Positions 45,081 through 56,554 are shown, counted from the stretch's first letter. The stretch: DNA of 64,000 nucleotides from Chelativorans alearensis (GCF_010993735.1 NZ_WQNI01000011.1:1-64000); one strand, 5' to 3'. The notes: a model not told the origin generated them from the sequence alone. Made by a program: numbers and translations.

Positions 45081-45701
45081 TCAGATCCCCTCGCCGGTTT
45101 CCACGTTGCGGATTTCGATGGCCGTCGCCGGATCCCGCGCGACCTGGGCGGGAATGCTCTGGCGCTTCACATTCTCCTTGTGGCGCAGCGTCAAGACGAT
45201 GGCGCCGATCATGGCGACCAGAAGCACCAGGCCGGCGATCTGGAAGAAGAAGATGTAGTCCGTGTAGAGAATGTCGCCCAAGGCCGCCGTGTTCTGCCGC
45301 TCGGCGATTGCCGGGGCCGGCTTGGCGATCTCGGCAGCGATCTCCGGCGTGAAGACGTAGCCGCCCAGCACCACCACCAGTTCGACGGCGAGGATGATGC
45401 CCACCGTGGCGCCGATGGGCGCGTATTGCAGGGCGCCCTGCTTCAATTCCGCGAAATCGACGTCGAGCATCATGACGACGAACAGGAAGAGCACGGCAAC
45501 CGCGCCGACATAGACGATGAGCATGATCATCGCCAGGAACTCGGCGCCCGTCAGCAGGAAGAGCGCCGCCGCATTGAAGAAGGTGACGATCAGATAGAGA
45601 ACCGAATGAACGGGGTTGCGCGCGGAAATGACCATGAAGGCCGCCGCGACCGCGATGAAGGCGAACAGATAGAAGAATATCGCCCCGAGTCCTGTCAGCA
45701 T
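45081..45701 (-). CDS. nuoJ: NADH-quinone oxidoreductase subunit J
   Basis: This is a 206-aa complex I membrane subunit with five helices. It has the conserved [28 protein letters not shown] segment, which contains the pi-bulge helix. The gene begins 117 nt after nuoI, the largest gap in the operon; two GC-rich hairpins occupy that gap. Confidence 0.93.
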   Translation of the reverse strand: MLTGLGAIFFYLFAFIAVAAAFMVISARNPVHSVLYLIVTFFNAAALFLLTGAEFLAMIMLIVYVGAVAVLFLFVVMMLDVDFAELKQGALQYAPIGATVGIILAVELVVVLGGYVFTPEIAAEIAKPAPAIAERQNTAALGDILYTDYIFFFQIAGLVLLVAMIGAIVLTLRHKENVKRQSIPAQVARDPATAIEIRNVETGEGI

Positions 45702-45721
45702 CGATTCCCTCGATATCTCAT

Positions 45722-45770
45722 GGCCGGAACGGCTGCTCCGGCCCGTTTTCGCCCGCCGGGAGCCGGCGGG
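45722..45770. repeat. Two hairpins in the nuoI-nuoJ gap
   Basis: GGCCGGA...TCCGGCC (45722-45743) and CCCGCCGG-gag-CCGGCGGG (45752-45770) are both perfect stems. No T-run follows on the operon strand, so they are more likely RNA-stability or processing elements than terminators. Confidence 0.7.
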
Positions 45771-45818
45771 CCGTTTGCTCTTAGACGAGCGCCCTGCCCT
45801 CGTCCACTCTTCGAAGCC

Positions 45819-46316
45819 TCACCGGTACGGCGCGTCCAACGCGATGTTGCGCGCCAGCTCGCGCTCCCACCGGTCGCCGTTGGCCAGGAGCTTCTCCTTG
45901 TCGTAGTAGAGTTCCTCGCGCGTCTCCGTCGCGAATTCGAAATTCGGCCCCTCGACGATGGCGTCGACCGGGCACGCCTCCTGGCAGAAGCCGCAGTAGA
46001 TGCACTTCACCATGTCGATGTCGTAGCGCACGGTGCGGCGCGTGCCGTCGTTGCGGCGCGGGCCCGCTTCGATGGTGATCGCCTGCGCCGGGCAGATGGC
46101 CTCGCACAGCTTGCAGGCGATGCAGCGCTCCTCGCCGTTGGGGTAACGGCGCAACGCATGCTCGCCGCGGAAGCGCGGGCTTATCGGCCCCTTCTCGTGC
46201 GGATAGTTGACCGTGTATTTCGGCGCGAAGAACTGGCGCATCGACAGGATGACCGCGCCGATGAACTCCTTCAGCAGGAGGCTTTTTGCGGCTTGAGCGA
46301 GAAGTGACATCGTCAT
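45819..46316 (-). CDS. nuoI: NADH-quinone oxidoreductase subunit I
   Basis: This ferredoxin-like peripheral-arm subunit is 165 aa. Two 4Fe-4S motifs are intact: [13 protein letters not shown] and [13 protein letters not shown]. They carry clusters N6a and N6b between NuoG/NuoB. The basic N-terminal amphipathic helix ([23 protein letters not shown]) anchors it to the membrane arm. nuoH ends 37 nt upstream. Confidence 0.94.
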   Translation of the reverse strand: MTMSLLAQAAKSLLLKEFIGAVILSMRQFFAPKYTVNYPHEKGPISPRFRGEHALRRYPNGEERCIACKLCEAICPAQAITIEAGPRRNDGTRRTVRYDIDMVKCIYCGFCQEACPVDAIVEGPNFEFATETREELYYDKEKLLANGDRWERELARNIALDAPYR

Positions 46317-46353
46317 TCTCCGGCAAGGGTGGACTGGACCGTCATGAAGCGTC

Positions 46354-47397
46354 TCATGCCAGGCCCGTGAATTTGAGGAACGCCGCCGTCGCCGCCACCA
46401 TGAAGAGCGAGATCGGCAGGAACACCTTCCAGCCGAGCCGCATGAGCTGGTCGTAGCGGTAACGCGGCACGAAGGATTTTACGAGGGCGAACATGAAGAA
46501 GACCATCGCCACCTTGAGCACGAACCAGAAGACGCCCGGCACCCAGGTGAAAGGTGCGAAGTCGAAGGGCGGCAGCCATCCGCCGAGGAAGAGGATGGTG
46601 GTGAGCGCGCACATCAGGACGATGGCGACATATTCGCCAAGGAAGAACAGCAGGAACGGCGTCGAGGAGTACTCGATCATGTGGCCGGCGACGAGCTCGG
46701 ATTCAGCCTCTACAAGGTCGAAAGGCGGACGGTTCGTCTCGGCCAGTGCCGAGATGAAGAAGACGATGAACATCGGGAACAGCGCCAGCCAGTGCCAGTC
46801 GAGGAAGGTGTTCGGCAGGCCCACCATGGTGCCGATCCCATCACGCTGCGACAGCACGATGTCTGTGAGGTTGAGCGAGCCGACGGCCAAAAGCACGGTG
46901 ACGATGACGAAGCCGATGGAGACCTCGTAGGAGACCATCTGCGCGGCCGAGCGCAGGGCGCCCAGGAACGGATATTTCGAGTTCGAGGCCCAGCCGCCCA
47001 TGATGACGCCGTAGACCTCCAGCGAGGCGATGGCGAAGACGAAGAGGATACCGACATTGATGTCGGCGATCGCCCAGCCCTCGTTGATCGGGATCACCGC
47101 CCATGCGGCAATCGCCAACACGGCGGCCACCACCGGCGCCAGGAGGAAGACGCCCTTGTTGGCTCCGGACGGGATGACCGGCTCCTTGAAGACGAATTTG
47201 AACAGATCCGCGAAGGCCTGGAAGAGACCCCAGGGGCCAACCACGTTCGGGCCGCGGCGAAGCTGCACTGCGGCCCATATCTTGCGGTCCGCGTAGAGAA
47301 TGTATGCCACGAAGATCAACAGCGCGACGATCAGCACGACCGACTGCAGGAGGATCAAGAGACCCGGAAGCACATAGAGTGTGAAGAAGGTTTCCAT
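46354..47397 (-). CDS. nuoH: NADH-quinone oxidoreductase subunit H
   Basis: This is a 347-aa complex I membrane subunit that forms much of the quinone chamber with NuoB/NuoD. It has about eight helices and the conserved quinone-site loops [26 protein letters not shown] and [19 protein letters not shown]. It is 10 nt downstream of nuoG. Confidence 0.94.
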   Translation of the reverse strand: METFFTLYVLPGLLILLQSVVLIVALLIFVAYILYADRKIWAAVQLRRGPNVVGPWGLFQAFADLFKFVFKEPVIPSGANKGVFLLAPVVAAVLAIAAWAVIPINEGWAIADINVGILFVFAIASLEVYGVIMGGWASNSKYPFLGALRSAAQMVSYEVSIGFVIVTVLLAVGSLNLTDIVLSQRDGIGTMVGLPNTFLDWHWLALFPMFIVFFISALAETNRPPFDLVEAESELVAGHMIEYSSTPFLLFFLGEYVAIVLMCALTTILFLGGWLPPFDFAPFTWVPGVFWFVLKVAMVFFMFALVKSFVPRYRYDQLMRLGWKVFLPISLFMVAATAAFLKFTGLA

Positions 47398-47407
47398 GGT
47401 CTCGTCT

Positions 47408-49489
47408 CTACTCGGCCGCCTGTTTCAGTTCGCCGCGCGCAAGCGCGGAGCACTCGGCCATGACGGCCGAAGCGCGCGCGATGGGGTTGGTGAGGTAAAA
47501 ATCCTTCACCGGCGAGGTGAACGGTGCCTTCGTAAGCCGGCCACCCAGCTTTGCAAGGGCGGCGACCTCGGCCGGGCTGCCGGCCTCGATACCGTCGATC
47601 GCTGCCATATGCGGATGCTCCCCATAGAGCCTGGCGCGCAGCGCGGCCAGCGAATCGAAGGGCAGCTTGTGGCCGAGCACGTCTGACAGCGCCCGCAGGA
47701 TGGCCCAATCCTCCTTCGCATCGCCTGGCGCGAAGCCGGCGCGGTTGGTCATTTGCACGCGGCCTTCCGTGTTCACGTAGGTGGCCGACTTCTCCGTGTA
47801 GGTGGCGCCCGGCAGGATGACATCGGCGCGGTGCGCGCCGGCGTCGCCGTGGGTGCCGATATAAACGGTGAAGGCGTCGCCGATTTTTCCCATGTCGATC
47901 TCGTCGGCGCCCAGGAGGAAAAGCACGTCCATGGCGCCCATCATGCCGGCGACGTCCTTGCCGCCCTTCTCCGGCACGAAGCCGAGATCGAGCCCGCCGA
48001 CGCGGGCAGCCGCCGTGTGCAGCACGGCAAAGCCGTTCCAGTCCTCCTTCAGAGCGCCCACGGCCTCGGCGAGCTTGGCCGCCTGGCCGAGCACGGCGCG
48101 GCCGTCCGAGCGGGCGAGCGCGCCCTGGCCGACGATGATCATCGGACGCTTGGCCTTTTTGAGCGTGGAGAGGAATTTGCCCTTGCCGCCGGCAAGTTCG
48201 GCCAGCGTCTCCGGTCCGGCGCCCAGGTGCTCATAGTCGTAACGCAGGTCACCACCTTCGCCGATCACGCCTACGGAGAAGTCGCCCATGCGCCAGCGTT
48301 TGCGGATACGGGCGTTCAGGACCGCCGCCTCGAAGCGCGGGTTGGCGCCGACGATCAGAAGCGCATCGGCGGCCTCGATGCCCTCGATAGTCGGGTTGAA
48401 AATGTAGCTGGCGCGGCCGAGCGCGGGATCGAGCACGGCGCCGTCCTGGCGGCAGTCGTGGTTGGACGAGCCCAGCGACTGCACGAGCGTCTTCAGCGCA
48501 TACATCTCCTCGACGCTCGCCAGATCGCCGGCGATGGCGCCGATCTTCTCCGGCGCGGCCTTGCCGACCGCCTTAGCAACGGCCTCGAAGGCTTCGCTCC
48601 AGGTGGCGGGCTCGAGGCGCTTGCCCTTGCGCACATAGGGCCGGTCCAGGCGCTGCGTCCTGAGGCCGTCCCAGACGAAGCGGGTCTTGTCGGAGATCCA
48701 CTCCTCGTTCACCGCGTCATTGTTGAGCGGCAGGATGCGCATGACCTCGCGGCCGCGCGCATCGACGCGGATGGCCGAGCCGACGGCGTCCATCACGTCG
48801 ATGGACTGGGTCTTCGACAGCTCCCAGGGCCGCGCCTGGAAGGCATACGGTTTCGACGTCAGCGCGCCCACCGGGCAGAGATCGATGACGTTGCCCTGCA
48901 GCTCCGAGGTCATCGCCTGTTCCAGATAGGTGGTGATCTCCATATCCTCGCCGCGGCCCGTGGCGCCGAGCTCGGAGATGCCAGCGACTTCCGTGGTGAA
49001 GCGGACGCAGCGCGTGCAGTGGATGCAGCGCGTCATGATCGTCTTGACCAGCGGGCCGATATATTTGTCTTCCACCGCGCGCTTGTTCTCGTGGTAGCGC
49101 GAAGAATCGACGCCGAAGGCCATGGCCTGGTCCTGCAGGTCGCACTCGCCGCCCTGGTCGCAGATCGGGCAGTCGAGCGGATGGTTGATGAGCAGGAACT
49201 CCATCACCCCTTCGCGTGCCTTCTTCACCATCGGCGTGTTGGTGAAGATCTCCGGCGCCTCCCCGTTGGGGCCGGGGCGCAGGTCGCGCACGCCCATGGC
49301 ACAGGAGGCGGCAGGCTTGGGCGGCCCGCCCTTCACCTCGATCAGGCACATGCGGCAGTTGCCGGCGACCGACAGTCGCTCGTGGAAGCAGAAGCGCGGA
49401 ATCTCGGCGCCCGCCTCCTCGGCGGCCTGCAGCAGCGTGTAGTGATCGGGAACCTCGATCTCCGTGCCGTCGACTTTCAACTTCGCCAT
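47408..49489 (-). CDS. nuoG: NADH-quinone oxidoreductase subunit G
   Basis: This is a 693-aa peripheral-arm iron-sulfur subunit. An N-terminal 2Fe-2S domain ([15 protein letters not shown], then a distal Cys in PAASCAMG) is followed by a His/Cys 4Fe-4S site ([18 protein letters not shown]), a [10 protein letters not shown] cluster motif and a large degenerate molybdopterin-oxidoreductase domain (about residues 220-690). The short rhizobial/mitochondrial length matches this order. It is 46 nt downstream of nuoF. Confidence 0.94.
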   Translation of the reverse strand: MAKLKVDGTEIEVPDHYTLLQAAEEAGAEIPRFCFHERLSVAGNCRMCLIEVKGGPPKPAASCAMGVRDLRPGPNGEAPEIFTNTPMVKKAREGVMEFLLINHPLDCPICDQGGECDLQDQAMAFGVDSSRYHENKRAVEDKYIGPLVKTIMTRCIHCTRCVRFTTEVAGISELGATGRGEDMEITTYLEQAMTSELQGNVIDLCPVGALTSKPYAFQARPWELSKTQSIDVMDAVGSAIRVDARGREVMRILPLNNDAVNEEWISDKTRFVWDGLRTQRLDRPYVRKGKRLEPATWSEAFEAVAKAVGKAAPEKIGAIAGDLASVEEMYALKTLVQSLGSSNHDCRQDGAVLDPALGRASYIFNPTIEGIEAADALLIVGANPRFEAAVLNARIRKRWRMGDFSVGVIGEGGDLRYDYEHLGAGPETLAELAGGKGKFLSTLKKAKRPMIIVGQGALARSDGRAVLGQAAKLAEAVGALKEDWNGFAVLHTAAARVGGLDLGFVPEKGGKDVAGMMGAMDVLFLLGADEIDMGKIGDAFTVYIGTHGDAGAHRADVILPGATYTEKSATYVNTEGRVQMTNRAGFAPGDAKEDWAILRALSDVLGHKLPFDSLAALRARLYGEHPHMAAIDGIEAGSPAEVAALAKLGGRLTKAPFTSPVKDFYLTNPIARASAVMAECSALARGELKQAAE

Positions 49490-49535
49490 TATCGCCGTCC
49501 GCTAACTGTTTGCTCTTTCAAGCAAAATCTTTTTC

Positions 49536-50840
49536 CTACTCCGCCGCCACCAGCACCGGTTCGGCGCGGTGGGCGTTGCGGGTGAATTCGTCTATGCGCC
49601 GCTCGATCTCCGGGCGGAAATGCCGGATCAGGCCCTGGATCGGCCAGGCGGCGGCATCCCCAAGCGCGCAGATCGTGTGGCCTTCCACCTGCTTCGTCAC
49701 GTCGAGCAGCATGTCGATCTCGTGCTTCTTGGCCTCGCCGCGCACCAGCCGCTCCATGACGCGCCACATCCAGCCCGTGCCCTCGCGGCACGGTGTGCAC
49801 TGGCCGCAGCTCTCGTGCTTGTAGAAATAGGCGAGCCGGGCGATGGCCTTCACGATGTCGGTGGACTTGTCCATGACGATGACGGCCGCCGTGCCGAGGC
49901 CGGACTTCAGGTCGCGCAACGAATCGAAGTCCATCGGCGCGTCGATGATCTGGTTCGCCGGCACCAGCGGCACCGAGGAGCCGCCGGGGATGACGGCGAG
50001 CAGGTTGTCCCAGCCGCCGCGCACGCCGCCGCAATGGCGCTCGATCAACTCGCGGAAGGGGATCGACATCTCCTCTTCCACCGTGCACGGGTTTTCGACG
50101 TGCCCGGAGATGCAGAAGAGCTTCGTGCCCTTGTTGTTGTCGCGCCCGAAGGAGGAGAACCACGCCGCCCCGCGGCGCAGGATGGTCGGCGCCACGGCGA
50201 TAGATTCGACGTTGTTGACGGTGGTCGGGCAGCCGTAGAGGCCGACATTGGCCGGGAAAGGCGGCTTCAGGCGCGGCTGCCCCTTCTTGCCTTCCAGGCT
50301 CTCCAGGAGTGCCGTCTCCTCGCCGCAGATATAGGCGCCGGCGCCGTGATGGACGATGATGTCGAAGTCCCAGCCATTCTTGTTGTTCTTGCCGAGGAGG
50401 CCCGCCTCGTAAGCCTCGTCGATCGCCGCCTGCAGGGCCTCGCGCTCGCGGATGAACTCGCCGCGCACGTAGATATAGGCCGTATGCGCGCCCATGGCGA
50501 AGCCGGCGACCAGGCAGCCCTCGACCAGCGTGTGCGGGTCGTGGCGCATGATGTCACGGTCCTTGCAGGTGCCGGGCTCGGATTCGTCGGCGTTGACGAC
50601 CAGATAATGCGGCCTGTCGCCCTCTTCCTTCGGCATGAAGGACCATTTGAGCCCGGTCGGGAAGCCGGCGCCACCGCGCCCGCGCAGGCCGGAGGCCTTC
50701 ATCTCGTTGACGATCCAGTCGCGCCCCTTGTCCAGGAGAGCCTTGGTGCCGTCCCAGTGGCCGCGCGCCTGGGCGCCCTTCAACGAGCGGTCGAAGTGGC
50801 CGTAGATATTGGTGAAGATGCGGTCCTTGTCTTGAAGCAT
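49536..50840 (-). CDS. nuoF: NADH-quinone oxidoreductase subunit F
   Basis: This subunit binds NADH and FMN and carries 4Fe-4S cluster N3. The 434-aa product has the FMN loop [37 protein letters not shown], the [23 protein letters not shown] region and the cluster motif [15 protein letters not shown]. The ATG at 50840 ([14 protein letters not shown]) is the family start; the frame extends to 50882 inside nuoE. The gap to nuoE is 10 nt. Confidence 0.94.
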   Translation of the reverse strand: MLQDKDRIFTNIYGHFDRSLKGAQARGHWDGTKALLDKGRDWIVNEMKASGLRGRGGAGFPTGLKWSFMPKEEGDRPHYLVVNADESEPGTCKDRDIMRHDPHTLVEGCLVAGFAMGAHTAYIYVRGEFIREREALQAAIDEAYEAGLLGKNNKNGWDFDIIVHHGAGAYICGEETALLESLEGKKGQPRLKPPFPANVGLYGCPTTVNNVESIAVAPTILRRGAAWFSSFGRDNNKGTKLFCISGHVENPCTVEEEMSIPFRELIERHCGGVRGGWDNLLAVIPGGSSVPLVPANQIIDAPMDFDSLRDLKSGLGTAAVIVMDKSTDIVKAIARLAYFYKHESCGQCTPCREGTGWMWRVMERLVRGEAKKHEIDMLLDVTKQVEGHTICALGDAAAWPIQGLIRHFRPEIERRIDEFTRNAHRAEPVLVAAE

Positions 50841-50850
50841 CACATTCTCC

Positions 50851-52119
50851 TCACCGCGGCTTCTTGCCGAAGACGCGCTCATATTCGGCGGCGCCGCCCT
50901 TGGCCAGCGCCTTGGCCTGCTTCACCCAGTCCTCGCGCTCGATGCGGCCCTTGAAGCGCAGATAGCCGTCCACCCACGCACGCTCGGCCTTCTTCCACGC
51001 GGCGACCTGCTCGTAGGTATAGATGCCAATATCGTTGAGAATGCCCTCGATCTTCGGCCCCACGCCGGAGATCATCTTCAGGTCGTCAGGCTTTGCGGGG
51101 CGGCGGATGCCCTGCGGCCTGTTCTTTTCATCGGCAGCGCGCTTTCGCGGCGATTCGGGTCCCGGCTCGGTCCCGCCCGCGGCCTTTGCCTTCCTCAGCG
51201 CCGGCGAGCGCAGCGCCGGCTCCTCGGTCTTCCGTTGTTCGCTGTGGCGGCGGGTGCGCGAGGTAAGTTCCACCTCCTCGGCCACATGGTTGGCTTGAGC
51301 CGCATCGGGCTCCGGTGCCTCGACGCTCGTCGCCTTCTCGTTTTTGCCCCGCACCTTCACGGGCGACGGGGATTCGACGGCGGCCGACGTCTCCCAGGCC
51401 TCGGTCTGCGGCTTGCCGGCGCGCGACGGCGGCACATGCGCCGTTTCCGCGCCCCCGGCCCGCCGCTTTGCCCCGGGCTTTGCGCGCTGCGGGAACTTGA
51501 TGATCGCGCTCTCGTCGGTGAGGCTGGTGAAGCCCGACGCCGGCGCCGAGGTGAAGCGGTCGACCTGCGGTCCCGGCTTGACGGTGTCGCCCTTGCCCGC
51601 CTCGAAGGCGTCGATGATCTCCTCCAGCCGCTCCGGCGTCAGGTCCTCGTAGGTGTCCTTGAAGATCATGATCATGGGCGCGTTCACGCAGGCGCCCTGG
51701 CACTCCACCTCTTCCCAGGAAAGCGTGCCTGCCTCATTCGTGTGCAAGGGCTCGGGGTGGATCTTCTTCTTGCAGGTCTCGATCAGCTCGCCCGCGCCCC
51801 TCAGCATGCAGGGCGTGGTGCCGCACACCTGCACATGCGCCCGTGTACCGACCGGCGCCAGCTGGAACTGGGTATAGAAGGTCGCCACCTCCAGGACGCG
51901 GATCAGGGGCATGTCGAGCATCCCGGCGACATGTTCGACCGCCGCCCGCGTGACCCAACCGTCCTGCTCCTGGGCGCGCATCAGAAGCGGGATCACCGCC
52001 GAGTGCTCACGCCCCTTCGGATACTTCTTGATCGTCTGCTTCGCCCAGGCCTCGTTCGCCCTGGTGAAGGCGAAGCCCTGCGGTTGGACGGCTTCGTCTG
52101 CGAGACGGCGCACTGACAT
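50851..52119 (-). CDS. nuoE: NADH-quinone oxidoreductase subunit E with long C-terminal extension
   Basis: Residues 1-190 are a normal thioredoxin-like 2Fe-2S subunit, with cluster ligands C99, C104, C140 and C144 (CGTTPC and CQGAC). The protein is 422 aa, about twice the E. coli length. Residues about 210-335 are charged, low-complexity and rich in Ala/Glu/Arg/Pro. Residues about 345-422 form a helix-hairpin-helix-like domain ([19 protein letters not shown]...[18 protein letters not shown]). A comparable tail occurs in other Hyphomicrobiales NuoE proteins and resembles domains fused to other short proteins; its role is unknown. The start overlaps the nuoD stop by one base. Confidence 0.92.
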   Translation of the reverse strand: MSVRRLADEAVQPQGFAFTRANEAWAKQTIKKYPKGREHSAVIPLLMRAQEQDGWVTRAAVEHVAGMLDMPLIRVLEVATFYTQFQLAPVGTRAHVQVCGTTPCMLRGAGELIETCKKKIHPEPLHTNEAGTLSWEEVECQGACVNAPMIMIFKDTYEDLTPERLEEIIDAFEAGKGDTVKPGPQVDRFTSAPASGFTSLTDESAIIKFPQRAKPGAKRRAGGAETAHVPPSRAGKPQTEAWETSAAVESPSPVKVRGKNEKATSVEAPEPDAAQANHVAEEVELTSRTRRHSEQRKTEEPALRSPALRKAKAAGGTEPGPESPRKRAADEKNRPQGIRRPAKPDDLKMISGVGPKIEGILNDIGIYTYEQVAAWKKAERAWVDGYLRFKGRIEREDWVKQAKALAKGGAAEYERVFGKKPR

Positions 52120-53309
52120 TATCTGTCTACCTCACCAAACACGATGTCGAGGGAGCCGAGCACGGCGGCGATATCGGCAAGAAGGTGGCCGCGGCACATG
52201 AAGTCCATGGCCTGGAGGTGGGCGAAGCCGGGCGCCCGGAGCTTGCAGCGATAGGGCATGTTGGTGCCGTCGGAGACCAGATAGACGCCGAACTCGCCCT
52301 TGGGAGCCTCCACCGCCGCATACACCTCACCGGCCGGCACGTGATAGCCTTCCGTGTAGAGCTTGAAGTGGTGGATAAGGGCTTCCATGGAGCGCTTCAT
52401 GGCGCCGCGCTTGGGCGGCACGACCTTGCCGTCCTGGTTCGACACCGGCCCGACGCGCTCGGAGCCGAGCAGCCGTTCCACGCATTGCCGCATGATGCGG
52501 GCCGACTGGCGCATCTCTTCCATGCGCAGGAGATAGCGGTCGTAATTGTCGCCATTCTTGCCGACCGGGATGTCGAACTCCATCTCGGGGTAGCACTCGT
52601 AGGGCTGGCTCTTGCGTAGGTCCCAGGCAGCGCCCGAGCCGCGCACCATGACGCCGGAAAAGCCCCACGCCCACGCATCCTCGAGGCTGACGACGCCGAT
52701 ATCGACATTGCGCTGCTTGAAGATGCGGTTGTCGGTCAAAAGCTCGTCGAGGTCGGCGACCGTCTTCAGGAACGGGTCGATCCACTTGCCGATGTCTTCC
52801 ACCAGCTTTTCCGGCAGGTCCTGGTGCACGCCGCCGGGGCGGAAATAGGCCGCGTGCATGCGCGAGCCGGAGGCGCGCTCGTAGAACACCATCAGCTTCT
52901 CGCGCTCCTCGAACCCCCAGAGAGGAGGCGTAAGCGCGCCGACGTCCATCGCCTGCGTGGTGACGTTCAGAAGGTGGTTCAGGATGCGGCCGATCTCGGA
53001 GTAGAGCACGCGGATCAACTGCCCGCGGATCGGTACGTCGATGCCCAAAAGCCGCTCCACGGCAAGCGCGAAGGCGTGCTCCTGGTTCATCGGCGCCACA
53101 TAGTCGAGCCGGTCGAAATAGGGCACCGCCTGAAGATAGGTCTTGTGCTCGATCAGCTTCTCGGTGCCGCGGTGCAGGAGCCCGATATGCGGATCGACCC
53201 GCTCGACCACCTCGCCGTCCAGCTCCAGCACAAGACGCAAGACGCCATGCGCAGCTGGATGTTGTGGGCCGAAGTTAATGTTGAAGTTGCGGACCGAGGT
53301 TTCAGGCAC
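52119..53309 (-). CDS. nuoD: NADH-quinone oxidoreductase subunit D
   Basis: This is a 396-aa subunit of the quinone-binding module, related to the large subunit of [NiFe] hydrogenase but without metal ligands. Conserved elements are [22 protein letters not shown] (quinone-site His) and [12 protein letters not shown]. It is not fused to NuoC, which is a separate gene 24 nt upstream. Confidence 0.94.
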   Translation of the reverse strand: MPETSVRNFNINFGPQHPAAHGVLRLVLELDGEVVERVDPHIGLLHRGTEKLIEHKTYLQAVPYFDRLDYVAPMNQEHAFALAVERLLGIDVPIRGQLIRVLYSEIGRILNHLLNVTTQAMDVGALTPPLWGFEEREKLMVFYERASGSRMHAAYFRPGGVHQDLPEKLVEDIGKWIDPFLKTVADLDELLTDNRIFKQRNVDIGVVSLEDAWAWGFSGVMVRGSGAAWDLRKSQPYECYPEMEFDIPVGKNGDNYDRYLLRMEEMRQSARIMRQCVERLLGSERVGPVSNQDGKVVPPKRGAMKRSMEALIHHFKLYTEGYHVPAGEVYAAVEAPKGEFGVYLVSDGTNMPYRCKLRAPGFAHLQAMDFMCRGHLLADIAAVLGSLDIVFGEVDR

Positions 53310-53333
53310 GCGACACCTTCCTAACCAGCTTGA

Positions 53334-53936
53334 TCACTGTTTCGCCTTCTCATCACCCGGCAGGACATAGTCCGTCCCTTCCCAGGGCGAGAGGAAATCG
53401 AAATTGCGGAACTCCTGGCGCAGGTCCACCGGCTCGTAGATCACGCGCTTGGCGTCGCCGTCATAGCGCACCTGGACAAAGCCGGTGAGCGGGAAATCCT
53501 TCCTGAGCGGATGCCCCTCGAAGCCGTAGTCTGTGAGGATGCGGCGCAGGTCGGGGTGATCGGTGAAGAGAACGCCGTAAAGGTCGTAGATCTCACGCTC
53601 GTACCAGTCGGCGGCCGGGAACACCTCGACCACCGAGGGCACCGGCGTGTCCTCGTCCGTCGACACCTTCACGCGGATGCGCTGGTTCTGGCGCGGCGAC
53701 AAGAGATGATAGACGACCTCGAAGCGCTTCTCGCGCGCCGGGTAGTCGACGCCGGAGATGTCGATGAAGGCGAAGAACTGGCACTGGACGTCCGTCTTCA
53801 GGAAATTCAGGACATCGATGATGTCGCCCGCCTCCACGAACAGGGTGAGTTCGCCATAGGCAACCATGGCGTCCTGGATCTGCGCGTCCAGCTTCTCGGT
53901 GATGTAGGCCGCAAGGTCCTTCAGGGCTTCGCTCAT
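53334..53936 (-). CDS. nuoC: NADH-quinone oxidoreductase subunit C
   Basis: This is a 200-aa (30-kDa) peripheral subunit. It has the conserved motif [41 protein letters not shown] at residues about 110-155. It lies between nuoB (9 nt upstream) and nuoD. Confidence 0.94.
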   Translation of the reverse strand: MSEALKDLAAYITEKLDAQIQDAMVAYGELTLFVEAGDIIDVLNFLKTDVQCQFFAFIDISGVDYPAREKRFEVVYHLLSPRQNQRIRVKVSTDEDTPVPSVVEVFPAADWYEREIYDLYGVLFTDHPDLRRILTDYGFEGHPLRKDFPLTGFVQVRYDGDAKRVIYEPVDLRQEFRNFDFLSPWEGTDYVLPGDEKAKQ

Positions 53937-53945
53937 TGTGCCCTC

Positions 53946-54518
53946 CTACCGCTCGATGGTGCCGGTGCGGCGGATTTTCTTCTGCAACAGAAGAATGCCG
54001 TAGAGCAGCGCCTCGGCGGTCGGCGGGCAGCCCGGCACGTAGATGTCGACCGGCACGATGCGGTCGCAGCCGCGCACGACCGAATAGGAGTAGTGGTAGT
54101 AGCCGCCGCCATTGGCGCAGGAGCCCATGGAGATGACGTAGCGCGGTTCCGGCATCTGGTCGTAGACCTTCCTGAGCGCCGGCGCCATCTTGTTGGTCAA
54201 GGTGCCGGCGACGATCATGACATCGGACTGGCGCGGCGAGGCGCGCGGCGCGATGCCGAATCGCTCCGCGTCGTAGCGCGGCATGGAGACGTGCATCATC
54301 TCCACCGCGCAGCAGGCAAGCCCGAAGGTCATCCACATGAGCGAGCCGGTGCGCGCCCAGGTGATTAGCGCCTCCGACGAGGTGACGAGAAAGCCCTTGT
54401 CGGCAAGCTCCTGGTTGACGTCGCCGAAGAAGGCGTCATCCTCTCCAACCGGATTGCCCGTCCTGGGATCGATGATGCCTCGGGGGGTCGGCGCGACGAG
54501 CGTGTCGTTCAATCCCAT
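53946..54518 (-). CDS. nuoB: NADH-quinone oxidoreductase subunit B
   Basis: This 190-aa subunit carries the terminal 4Fe-4S cluster N2 next to the quinone site. Ligands lie in [25 protein letters not shown] and [15 protein letters not shown]. The start at 54518 ([16 protein letters not shown]) matches rhizobial NuoB and has GGGAG 8 nt upstream. It overlaps the nuoA end by 10 nt; an earlier in-frame ATG at 54539 is less likely. Confidence 0.93.
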   Translation of the reverse strand: MGLNDTLVAPTPRGIIDPRTGNPVGEDDAFFGDVNQELADKGFLVTSSEALITWARTGSLMWMTFGLACCAVEMMHVSMPRYDAERFGIAPRASPRQSDVMIVAGTLTNKMAPALRKVYDQMPEPRYVISMGSCANGGGYYHYSYSVVRGCDRIVPVDIYVPGCPPTAEALLYGILLLQKKIRRTGTIER

Positions 54519-54874
54519 TCCAGCGCTCCCTTCTTCCATTCATAGATGAAGCCGATGGTCAGCACGCCCAGAAACACCATCATCGACCAGAAACCAAGCC
54601 AGCCGATGGCGCCGAAGGAGACCGCCCAGGGAAACAGGAACGCCACCTCGAGATCGAAGATGATAAAGAGGATGGAGACCAGATAGAAGCGCACGTCGAA
54701 CTTCATGCGCGCATCGTCGAAAGCGTTGAAGCCGCACTCGTAGGCCGACAGCTTCTCCGGATCCGGGTTGCGGTAGGCGATCAGGAAGGGCGCGATGATC
54801 AGCGCCGCGCAGATGCCTAGCGCCACGGCCAGGAAGATGACGATGGGTAGATATGAACTCAAGAGACCGTTCAT
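54509..54874 (-). CDS. nuoA: NADH-quinone oxidoreductase subunit A
   Basis: This 121-aa complex I membrane subunit has three helices. It carries the conserved quinone-loop segment [34 protein letters not shown], including the well-known exposed Cys. It is the first gene of the nuo operon. The ATG at 54874 ([14 protein letters not shown]) gives the family N-terminus; the frame runs to 54970 through sequence without similarity. Confidence 0.94.
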   Translation of the reverse strand: MNGLLSSYLPIVIFLAVALGICAALIIAPFLIAYRNPDPEKLSAYECGFNAFDDARMKFDVRFYLVSILFIIFDLEVAFLFPWAVSFGAIGWLGFWSMMVFLGVLTIGFIYEWKKGALEWD

Positions 54875-55266
54875 TGTCCGACTTTCCGTTGCCCGCGTGA
54901 TGCGAGGCTCCGTACTGGGGCGTGTTGCACAGCCGCCGGCATGACCGACCCGCAGCGCGGCAAAGCCCATGTTGCAACGCGGCGAGGGTTAGCGCAGGCG
55001 GTCGGGGTACGCAAGTCAAACCTTGGCGAAAATGGGGCGTCTGATGCTCTTGGCCGCGAAAGCCCCACGCCGCCTGCCCGCCCGCAATGCCAGCCACCTA
55101 CACGGATTTAGGTGCGTTCGGACGCCACGTGAACCGTTGCCGCCCGAAATGCAGCACTCATGCAGCACTTTTTGTCAGGAGCGTTTGCCGTGACGCGGCA
55201 AAACGGGTGGCCTGCGGCGCCGCAAGCCATTAGCTTTGCACGAAAATCACGGGGGACGGAAAGCGC
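54875..55266. other. Divergent control region of nuoA and the YcaQ-like gene
   Basis: The 392-nt gap has no gene that I can support. On the nuo strand a TTGACT lies at 55014-55019 but no clear -10 follows at 17 bp. A 10-bp direct repeat, ATGCAGCACT, occurs at 55149 and 55160 (11-bp spacing), and a palindrome, GGCCTGCGGCGCCGCAAGCC, lies near 55210. These may be regulatory, but nothing identifies a regulator. Confidence 0.4.
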
Positions 55267-56481
55267 ATGGCGGCAAGAGAAAAGCTGACGCAAAAACAGG
55301 TGCGGCGAATTGCCCTTGCCGCACAGGGCTTCACCGACCGACCGCCGGGCGGAGCGGTCGAGCGGCGGCATATGGCGCGTGTGCTCGGGCGCACGGGCCT
55401 GTTTCAGATCGACTCGGTCAACGTCGTCACGCGCGCCCACTACATGCCGCTCTTCTCGCGACTCGGGCCCTACCCTACCGGAATTCTCGAACGGGCCTCC
55501 TCGCGCCGGCCGCGCGCCCTCTTCGAATACTGGGCGCACGAAGCTTCGCTCCTGCCTGTGGAAACACAGCCGCTCTTGCGCTGGCGCATGGCGCGGGCGG
55601 AAGAGGGCCAGGGCATCTACGGCCAGCTCGCCCAGTTCGGGCGCGAGCGGCGCGATTTCATCGACCAGGTTCTGGCCGAGGTGAGCGCGCGCGGGCCGCT
55701 CACCGCCTCAGATATCGATGGGCACACGGGCACCAGCGGCTGGTGGGGGTGGAGCGAGGTCAAGCATGCCCTTGAATGGCTGTTCTGGGCCGGCCGCATC
55801 ACCACCCACTCGCGCAAGCCCAGCTTCGAGCGGCTTTACGATCTGCCCGAGCGGGTTCTGCCTGCGGCGGTGCTCGCCACGCCGACGCCCGCCCCGGAAG
55901 ACGCGCAGCGCGCCCTCATCGAGATCGCCGCCCGCGCGCTGGGCGTCGCCACGGCAAGCGACCTGCGCGACTATTTCCGCCTGCCGCCGGCCGACACCTA
56001 CCCGCGCATCGAAGACCTCGTGGAGGCCGGCACGCTCATCCCCGTCGACGTCAAGGGTTGGACGCGGCAGGCCTATATGCACCGCGAGGCGCGCCTGCCG
56101 CGCAAGGTGCGGGCGCGCGCCCTGCTCGCCCCTTTCGATCCCCTCGTCTGGGAGCGATCGCGGGCTGAGCGCCTGTTCGATTTCCGCTACCGGATCGAGA
56201 TCTACACGCCGGCGGAAAAGCGGGTCTACGGCTACTACGTCTTTCCCTTCCTTTTGGGCGAGGAGATCGTCGCCCGCGTCGACCTCAAGGCCGACCGCCA
56301 GCAAGGGGTGCTGAGGGTGCAGGCGGCCCACGGGGAACCGAACGCGCCGCCGGAGACGGCCCGCGAACTATGGCAGGCGCTTGAGGAAATGGCCTCGTGG
56401 CTGGAACTGGGCGAGGTCGAGATATGCCAGGCCGGCGACCTCGCGCCGGCACTTGCGGATGCGCAGAAGCAGCCCGCATAG
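55267..56481 (+). CDS. YcaQ-family (HTH_42) DNA glycosylase-like protein
   Basis: This is a 404-aa protein of the winged-helix YcaQ/AlkX family, related to the interstrand-crosslink glycosylases AlkZ and YcaQ. The N-terminal helices contain RTGLFQIDSVNVVTRAHYMPLFSRLG, where the Q-hydrophobic-D motif (Q47, D49) corresponds to the catalytic motif of YcaQ. Winged helices follow at about residues 130-260 and a C-terminal beta domain has LLAPFDPLVWERSRAERLFDF...YYVFPFLLGEEIVARVDLKADR. It would unhook alkylation damage or crosslinks in DNA. Start ATG at 55267, with a GGGGGA ribosome site. The palindrome B repeat follows the stop. Confidence 0.85.
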   Translation: MAAREKLTQKQVRRIALAAQGFTDRPPGGAVERRHMARVLGRTGLFQIDSVNVVTRAHYMPLFSRLGPYPTGILERASSRRPRALFEYWAHEASLLPVETQPLLRWRMARAEEGQGIYGQLAQFGRERRDFIDQVLAEVSARGPLTASDIDGHTGTSGWWGWSEVKHALEWLFWAGRITTHSRKPSFERLYDLPERVLPAAVLATPTPAPEDAQRALIEIAARALGVATASDLRDYFRLPPADTYPRIEDLVEAGTLIPVDVKGWTRQAYMHREARLPRKVRARALLAPFDPLVWERSRAERLFDFRYRIEIYTPAEKRVYGYYVFPFLLGEEIVARVDLKADRQQGVLRVQAAHGEPNAPPETARELWQALEEMASWLELGEVEICQAGDLAPALADAQKQPA

Positions 56482-56503
56482 GGCGAACGCCCCTAGTGGT
56501 CTG

Positions 56504-56554
56504 GTGGGGCGATTTGCCCTGACAGATGGGTACCATCTGTCAGGATCGCACCAC
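56504..56554. repeat. Dispersed palindrome (repeat family B, copy 3)
   Basis: GTGGGGCGATTTG is followed by CCTGACAGATGG-gta-CCATCTGTCAGG and GATCGCACCAC, almost identical to 12601-12652. It fills the 72-nt gap between convergent genes, and its last base is part of the stop codon of the OmpA-family gene. It is a good candidate for a bidirectional 3'-end element. Confidence 0.9.
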
